Below, piece by piece: positions 59,098 through 64,000 of a stretch of 64,000 nt of DNA (position 1 is the first letter of the stretch; every line of letters begins with the position of its first letter). Under the pieces are notes generated by a model, which had not been told where the DNA came from, made no database searches, and was given only the letters and a program-made list of their open reading frames with translations. A program made the position numbers and the translations under genes. The stretch comes from Pseudocitrobacter faecalis. Lineage in GTDB: Bacteria; Pseudomonadota; Gammaproteobacteria; Enterobacterales; Enterobacteriaceae. The stretch covers positions 850,209 to 914,208 of the forward strand of contig QNRL01000001.1 of NCBI GenBank assembly GCA_003315335.1, in the 5' to 3' direction.

Positions 59098-60333
59098 TCA
59101 ATCTTCGTGTGGCACTTTTAACGGTATCGCCAGCACACTGGCGGCGAAATAGAGTATCGCGATCACCCACAGCGTACCTTCCACGCCGAGCGGATCGACG
59201 CAGAGCGTGACGATAAGCGGCCCGGCGAAGTTGCTTAAGCCAGATCCTAAATTAAGGCACGAAATCGCTGCACCTTTGTTTTCCGGCAGCAGCGCGGGGA
59301 TCAGCGCGCTCAGTGGGCCGAATGCGCCAAGCCCGATGGCGTAAATAGCCAGCGCGGCAAACAACGCCACACCGCTATTGCCGAACAGTACCGGGGCGTA
59401 ACACACCGCCAGCGACGCTGCGCCGCACAGCGTGCCGGAGAAAAAGACTACCGTTTTGCGCCAACCAATGGTGTCGCCCAGCCAACCGAAGAAGTATCCG
59501 GCAAAGATGTTCAGCACATTGACCAGCCCCCAGATAGTCAGCCACGCCTGAATACTGAAACCGAAGCGCGGCAGGTAAACCGGCATCAAAATCACCAGCG
59601 AGAATTTACCGATATCATTGATGGTTTTTACCAGTACCGCCAGGCGCATTTTCGGCTCGCGCGCCAGCACCATCAGCCCTTCACCCAGCGCTGGTAGGAT
59701 TTTGCTATCTGACTCGCGCTCGGGCTGTGCACGGTTAAGCACCAGCGCACATCCGCTGCCCGCCAGCACAAAAACGAAGCCAACCAGCAAGGTGGTGGTT
59801 TCCCCGCTACGCGGGATCATAAAGCCCGAGAACCACGGCGCGACGATGGTCATGCCCACGCCAAAGGCAATCCAGAACCAGGAAACCGCACGCCCCAGAA
59901 TGCGCGTTTCACAGCACTGGTTAATCCACACCAGAAACGAGTAGGCAAAAAGCGGATAAGCCACCCCGCGAAGCGCGTAGCTGGCAACCATCAGCGGATA
60001 GTTTCCGTGCGGCAGCGCCCAGAAAATAAACGGTACTGAGCCAATAAAATAGACCAGCGTCGCCGCCCACATGAGGCGACGAATCCCCAGCACGCCAGCA
60101 CCAATCCCGGAGAACCAGGAGACCAGCGCCACGCACAGGCCGAAGACCGATGACATCATACTGATATCACGCGCGTCAAAGCCGCGCTGTTGTAAAAGCG
60201 ACGCCAGCCAGCTCTGTTCGACAGTCGCGCCGGTAATAAACAAAAAGACGCCAATAAACCCCCACAGCAATTGGCGAGGAAGGCCAATTCGCGCCCAGAT
60301 GCCTTGTTGAATGTACACGCTATGTTCAGTCAT
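59098..60333 (-). CDS. MFS transporter of the polyol/ribitol (RbtT/DalT-like) type
   Basis: 411 residues, about 12 helices. Resembles ribitol and arabinitol permeases: RGVAYPLFAYSFLVWI and GAAISCLNLGSGLSNFAGP. The last gene of a three-gene minus-strand group with GPH transporter and GH28 enzyme; substrate is probably a sugar or uronate product. It ends 47 bp before osmF. Confidence 0.8.
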   Translation of the reverse strand: MTEHSVYIQQGIWARIGLPRQLLWGFIGVFLFITGATVEQSWLASLLQQRGFDARDISMMSSVFGLCVALVSWFSGIGAGVLGIRRLMWAATLVYFIGSVPFIFWALPHGNYPLMVASYALRGVAYPLFAYSFLVWINQCCETRILGRAVSWFWIAFGVGMTIVAPWFSGFMIPRSGETTTLLVGFVFVLAGSGCALVLNRAQPERESDSKILPALGEGLMVLAREPKMRLAVLVKTINDIGKFSLVILMPVYLPRFGFSIQAWLTIWGLVNVLNIFAGYFFGWLGDTIGWRKTVVFFSGTLCGAASLAVCYAPVLFGNSGVALFAALAIYAIGLGAFGPLSALIPALLPENKGAAISCLNLGSGLSNFAGPLIVTLCVDPLGVEGTLWVIAILYFAASVLAIPLKVPHED

Positions 60334-60387
60334 AAATGCCAGTCAAAAAAGTAAGCCCGGCGCGTGCGGCACCGGGCGGGTCAATGA

Positions 60388-61947
60388 TTACGCGTTCTTC
60401 AGTTGCACCGCGTTTTCTTTCGCTTTCATCAGGCTGCGGTTAACGCAGCCGACGGTGTTATCTCCCCAGCACTGCTCGTAAGGCAGGCCGGTCAACGATT
60501 CGATAACCTCTTTGGTTTCGGCGGTGACCGTCGCTTTGCTGCCGCCCTGTTTCAGGCGCGCCACTTCTTCGTTGAGAATCGCATGGGTTCGACCATTTAC
60601 TTTGAACTGGACAGCAGACCAAATACCCCATGCAGTGAGGAGCACAGGCAGAATTATCATGATGGCAAGAATCATGTTGATAGCCGACTGCGGCTGGCTC
60701 GCCTGACCGGTGACAAAGCCGGACATCTGCAACGCAACACCCACCAGGAAGATTGAGAGCGCCTGAGAGGCTTTACGCAGCAGGCTCATAAAGCCAGCAA
60801 AGATCCCTTCACGGCGGTTACAGGTGAGAATTTCATCCACATCCGCCACGAAGGTGTAGTTATTCCATGGAATGGAGTAGATACCGCCGCGCGCCAGACC
60901 CGCAATCCCCGCCGCCAGATAGAGCAACACCATGCTGGTTGAGCCGCTCAGGTAGGTGAAGGAGAACAAACCAAAAGCAATCAGCGCCATGCTGGCCTGA
61001 GTAGCAAACGCGCGGGACGGCGAGTAGCGCAGGGTCAGCCAGGTGGCGACGCCGACGCCGAAGAATTGCAGGCCGTTAATCGCGCTCAGCAAGTTAGAAG
61101 CCACAATCGACGAGGTGGAGAGCGCAAACACCACAAAGTAGGTGAAGACAGAGTTGAAGATGTCCTGCCCCACGGAACCGCCCAGATACATGCCCAGGTG
61201 AGAGCGGAATGTTTTGATTTTTAACGTAGAAACAAAGTCGTAGTAGATATTGAAAATACGCGTGGAAAGCGGCAGTTTCTCGGTAGTTTCAATGGTGCGC
61301 TCGCTCAGTTCAATTTCCTCGATTGAACGTTCCCAGGTGCCGAAATAGACGAAGAACAGCACCACCATAAAGGAGACGGTGAAAATCGCCCCGGCGTAGA
61401 AGAAGGAATCCGCCGAATCGGAACCAAAAGAGTCAATCAGACGCCCCGGCAAAAACGCGGCGGTAAAGCCCGCAAACTGCGCGATGTACATGCGGGCGCT
61501 GGTGAGCTTCGAGCGTTTGGTGAAATCGGAGGTCATCTCCGCCGACAGCGTGTCGTACGGAATCAAAATCATCGAATAGACGATTTCAAACAGGATGTAG
61601 ACCAGCAGGTACATCCAGTAGTTAAAACCTTCCACCCACAGCAGGCTGTAAACCGAGACCAGCGGAATACTGAGCAGCAGGAAGAAGCGGCGACGGCCAA
61701 AGCGTCTGCCCAGCCAGGTTTTGTGGAAGTTATCGGAAATGTAGCCCATCAGCGGGCACATAATCACATCGACAATACGCGCCACGGCAAACAGCGACCC
61801 GGCTTCAATCGGCGTAAGGCCGCAGAAGGTGGTTAAGAAAAACAGCAACCAGGCGCTGACCAGCGTGAAGGCCCCGGAGCCAATTACATCCGCGAGACCG
61901 TAACAGACATAGTTATGGAGTTTTATCTCCCTGACTTTTTTTATCAT
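60388..61947 (-). CDS. GPH-family (glycoside-pentoside-hexuronide) cation symporter
   Basis: 519 residues with about 12 helices and the GPH motif region (RYGLADVIGSGAF-like start, RRFGRRRFFLLLSIPL, IPYDTLSAEMT). About 50 residues longer than most GPH symporters, with a C-terminal tail after the last helix (EEVARLKQ...). Adjacent GH28 enzyme suggests import of galacturonides. It follows that gene by 66 bases. Confidence 0.85.
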   Translation of the reverse strand: MIKKVREIKLHNYVCYGLADVIGSGAFTLVSAWLLFFLTTFCGLTPIEAGSLFAVARIVDVIMCPLMGYISDNFHKTWLGRRFGRRRFFLLLSIPLVSVYSLLWVEGFNYWMYLLVYILFEIVYSMILIPYDTLSAEMTSDFTKRSKLTSARMYIAQFAGFTAAFLPGRLIDSFGSDSADSFFYAGAIFTVSFMVVLFFVYFGTWERSIEEIELSERTIETTEKLPLSTRIFNIYYDFVSTLKIKTFRSHLGMYLGGSVGQDIFNSVFTYFVVFALSTSSIVASNLLSAINGLQFFGVGVATWLTLRYSPSRAFATQASMALIAFGLFSFTYLSGSTSMVLLYLAAGIAGLARGGIYSIPWNNYTFVADVDEILTCNRREGIFAGFMSLLRKASQALSIFLVGVALQMSGFVTGQASQPQSAINMILAIMIILPVLLTAWGIWSAVQFKVNGRTHAILNEEVARLKQGGSKATVTAETKEVIESLTGLPYEQCWGDNTVGCVNRSLMKAKENAVQLKNA

Positions 61948-62013
61948 TTTTCCATCCCCTTAAACTGACATCCGGCGATAGCGGCCCCAGAGCCGTGCCG
62001 CCGCTCTGAATGC

Positions 62014-63351
62014 TTATTTTTCGTTCACTATCACGACGTCCTGCCAATGCCAGCCCGCCGGCAGGGGCGTCGGGCGCACAGCGTTGAACTCGCGCAGCAC
62101 CAACCCGATAACGCCATCGGCATACAGCGCCGGAAGCCCGCCAGGATAAGGCTCAACGCCCCATGCACGCCCGGTTTCCGGGTTCACCAGATAGGCGTTA
62201 TCCAGCCCCATTCCGGTCGGTTTCGCCGGGTTGCACGGCGGACGAACGTCATAGCAGCCCTGCTCCTGCGCAGCGCCCTGTACCTGCTGAAGCTGAACAC
62301 CGTTAAAGGTGATGTCGTGAATATCACCTGCGGTTTCGCTGTGCAGGTTGATTGCCCCTTCGCTGATACCGGAAAGATTGCTGAAAGTGATGTGCTGAAT
62401 CTGCCCGGCGGCCACCTGCGGATCGCGACGACGCGCGGAGAGATACACCGGATCGGCTTTCCCCCAGTGGCACGGATGACCGTGACGGCAATCAAACAGA
62501 ATGTTGCTGAAGCTCATCTGGCTGAACTCGCCGCCGTCGCGCGACACCAGGCCGATGCCGCGATTGGACTCAAAAATGGTGCAGTTGCTGACGATGATGT
62601 GGCTGATATCCGCCGCCGTTTCGGTGCCCACTTTGATGGCGCAGCTTTTTGAGCGAATGATGCAGTTGTTCACCACTACATGGCGGGTAGGCTGTTGCAA
62701 CGCGGGCGCTTTGCGGGTGGTTTTCAGGCAAATGCCGTCATCAGCGGCGCTGAAGTAGCTGTCGCTGATATGAACAAACTGGCAGCTATCGAGATCCAGC
62801 GCGTCGGTATTAGAGAGCGCCAGGTCGTTATCAATGGTTAAACGGTGAATGAAAATATGTTTGCAGCTCACCAGATGCGCGGTCCACATCGGTGAATCCG
62901 CCAGGGTGATATCGCACAGTCGCACCTGCTCGCACCCTTCCAGCACCAGCAGACGCGGGCGCTGTGCGGCAGGCTGACGATAGCCCTGCGCATCTGCCTG
63001 CGGCGCGAACCAGGCCGCGGCATTGCCTTCAACGCGCCCTTCTCCGCTGAGGGTTATCTGTTGCTGATTACGGGCGTACAACAGCGCCATATGCGACAAC
63101 TCGGCCATAGACTGCGTCAGGTCTGCCGGGTAATCCTCCACGTTCGGGCTGGCGCGCAAACAGGCGCCTGCGTCGAGATGCAGTGTGAAATGGGACGGAA
63201 GTACCAGCGTGCCGGTCAGCCAGATGCCAGGCGAGAGCGTTAACGTACCGCCGCCTGCCGCCGCAATGGTATCAATCATTTGCTGCAACTGTGCCGTAAC
63301 CGGACGCGTGCCGGTGTTATCAAGCCCGGCCTGTTCGAGGGAGAGTTTCAT
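62014..63351 (-). CDS. GH28-family glycosidase (polygalacturonase-like), cytoplasmic
   Basis: 445 residues, no signal peptide, right-handed beta-helix. GH28 motifs are seen as SNTDALDLDSC (D183) and AADDGICLK (D204-D205). The third motif GHG is replaced by VGTE (241-244), and RIK is not visible, so this is a divergent member, perhaps acting on unsaturated or branched galacturonides inside the cell. First gene of the three-gene group. Confidence 0.85.
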   Translation of the reverse strand: MKLSLEQAGLDNTGTRPVTAQLQQMIDTIAAAGGGTLTLSPGIWLTGTLVLPSHFTLHLDAGACLRASPNVEDYPADLTQSMAELSHMALLYARNQQQITLSGEGRVEGNAAAWFAPQADAQGYRQPAAQRPRLLVLEGCEQVRLCDITLADSPMWTAHLVSCKHIFIHRLTIDNDLALSNTDALDLDSCQFVHISDSYFSAADDGICLKTTRKAPALQQPTRHVVVNNCIIRSKSCAIKVGTETAADISHIIVSNCTIFESNRGIGLVSRDGGEFSQMSFSNILFDCRHGHPCHWGKADPVYLSARRRDPQVAAGQIQHITFSNLSGISEGAINLHSETAGDIHDITFNGVQLQQVQGAAQEQGCYDVRPPCNPAKPTGMGLDNAYLVNPETGRAWGVEPYPGGLPALYADGVIGLVLREFNAVRPTPLPAGWHWQDVVIVNEK

Positions 63352-63438
63352 TGCGCTACCTGTGTCATTTTCGATAGCCGCATTTAACGAAGTTTTCGCC
63401 CTTGGCTCGCGCGCTGTTTCCAGGCTTTTTTACGTAAT

Positions 63439-63454
63439 AGTGAAAATCATCACG
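63439..63454. promoter_or_regulatory. CRP-like site upstream of the GH28 gene
   Basis: AGTGA-AAATCA-TCACG lies about 95 bp before the GH28 start. Both half-sites keep GTGA/TCAC. It would fit catabolite control of a carbohydrate-use operon. Confidence 0.45.
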
Positions 63455-63690
63455 TCCACCGGACGGGGGATAAATAGCTTTTGATAGTGCGCACAAAATC
63501 GCCATTACAGAGGAAAGGGAAATGCGTTGAAGGTCACATTGTCCTGTGCGATGAAGAATAAAAGAGGGAGCAAAATGGGGGTGACGGCGAAATGTTATTG
63601 AGGAAGGTGACGATGTTCACGGAAGTGGGAAATTGACGAGGGATGGGGGTTGATTTTTGGTTGGTACGGTGGGTTTGCCCCTCACCCCGG
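63455..63690. other. Intergenic, no gene seen
   Basis: G-rich stretch with purine tracts (63530-63650) and no ORF I trust. It separates the GH28 promoter from the hairpin repeats. Confidence 0.5.
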
Positions 63691-64000
63691 CCCTCTCCCG
63701 CAGGGAGAGGGGGAAAACCAGCACAAAACAATCAGATTGGCACGATCGGTTCCCTCTCCCTTCGGGAGAGGGGGAAAATCAGCACAGAACAATCAGATTG
63801 GCACGATCGGTTCCCTCTCCCTACGGGAGAGGGGAAAACCAGCACAGAACAATCAGATTGGCACGATCGGTTCCCTCTCCCTGCGGGAGAGGGGAAAACC
63901 AGCACAGAACAATCAGATTGGCACGATCGGTTCCCTCTCCCTGCGGGAGAGGGGAAAACCAGCACAGAACAATCAGATTGGCACGATCGGTTCCCTCTCC
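63691..64000. repeat. Tandem 60-bp repeats, each with a GGGAGAGGG hairpin (open at window end)
   Basis: After a first hairpin at 63691-63711, units run 63720-63780 (61 bp), 63781-63840, 63841-63900, 63901-63960 and a partial unit to 64000. Each has CCCTCTCCC-N3-GGGAGAGGG and an almost identical 39-base spacer (GCACAGAACAATCAG, GGCACGATCGG). Hairpin loop bases vary (TTC, TAC, TGC). Identical spacers exclude CRISPR. Confidence 0.92.

Noticed and set aside
63732..63965. Minus-strand ORF with repeated VFPSPAGRGNRSCQSDCS
   Set aside because: Artefact of the 60-bp tandem repeat (a multiple of three), with no start signal.
63720..64000. CRISPR-like array of regular hairpin repeats
   Set aside because: The spacers are identical in every unit and no cas genes are in view; a simple 60-bp tandem repeat explains it.

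Overview
The window is chromosomal DNA from a member of the Enterobacteriaceae. Long stretches match the E. coli K-12 gene order around 46-48 min: mdtABCD-baeSR, trhP(yegQ)-cyaR-yegS, fbaB-yegTUVW, thiMD, rcnB-mrp-metG, yehRS, btsRS, mlrA-yohO and yehYXW/osmF. Protein lengths and sequences agree closely with that group. Synteny alone does not fix the genus; Enterobacter, Citrobacter, Lelliottia, Leclercia or Kosakonia-type genomes all fit. The window opens inside mdtA and closes inside a tandem repeat.

Layout. 1-10.8 kb: RND multidrug pump operon with its envelope-stress two-component system. 11-13.7 kb: tRNA hydroxylation gene trhP, the CRP-activated sRNA CyaR, lipid kinase yegS and a BIME. 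13.7-20.1 kb: six-gene minus-strand operon with an enolase-superfamily acid-sugar dehydratase candidate and a complete Opp/Dpp-type ABC importer. 20.3-25.6 kb: fbaB and the yegTUV/yegW module. 25.7-29.9 kb: LysR regulator diverging from an adenine deaminase-purine permease pair that carries a PurR box. 30-32.5 kb: GNAT gene, remnant of a MocR regulator, and thiMD. 32.6-36.2 kb: AT-rich islet with two lipoproteins, a small membrane protein and a miniature trimeric autotransporter with a collagen-like stalk, ending in an IS3-family scrap. Its left edge cuts the thiM TPP riboswitch in half. 36.2-37.2 kb: fluoride riboswitch, universal stress protein and CrcB fluoride channel. 37.2-50.5 kb: LysR/oxidoreductase pair, rcnB, mrp, metG, yehRS, the pyruvate-sensing BtsSR system, curli/biofilm regulator mlrA, yohO and yehYXW. 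50.5-58.1 kb: chaperone-usher fimbrial operon with its own ToxR-like regulator and two chaperones, placed between yehYXW and osmF, which are contiguous in E. coli. 59-63.4 kb: GH28 glycosidase with two sugar-type transporters (pectin-derived substrate likely). 63.7-64 kb: 60-bp tandem hairpin repeats that run off the end.

The best second-look signals are the truncated TPP riboswitch at the islet edge, the islet's mini-autotransporter with neighbouring lipoproteins, the fluoride riboswitch whose terminator hairpin also contains the ribosome binding site, the split osmF/yehYXW operon, and the dehydratase-Opp importer operon. No rRNA, tRNA, CRISPR array or intact transposase was recognised.
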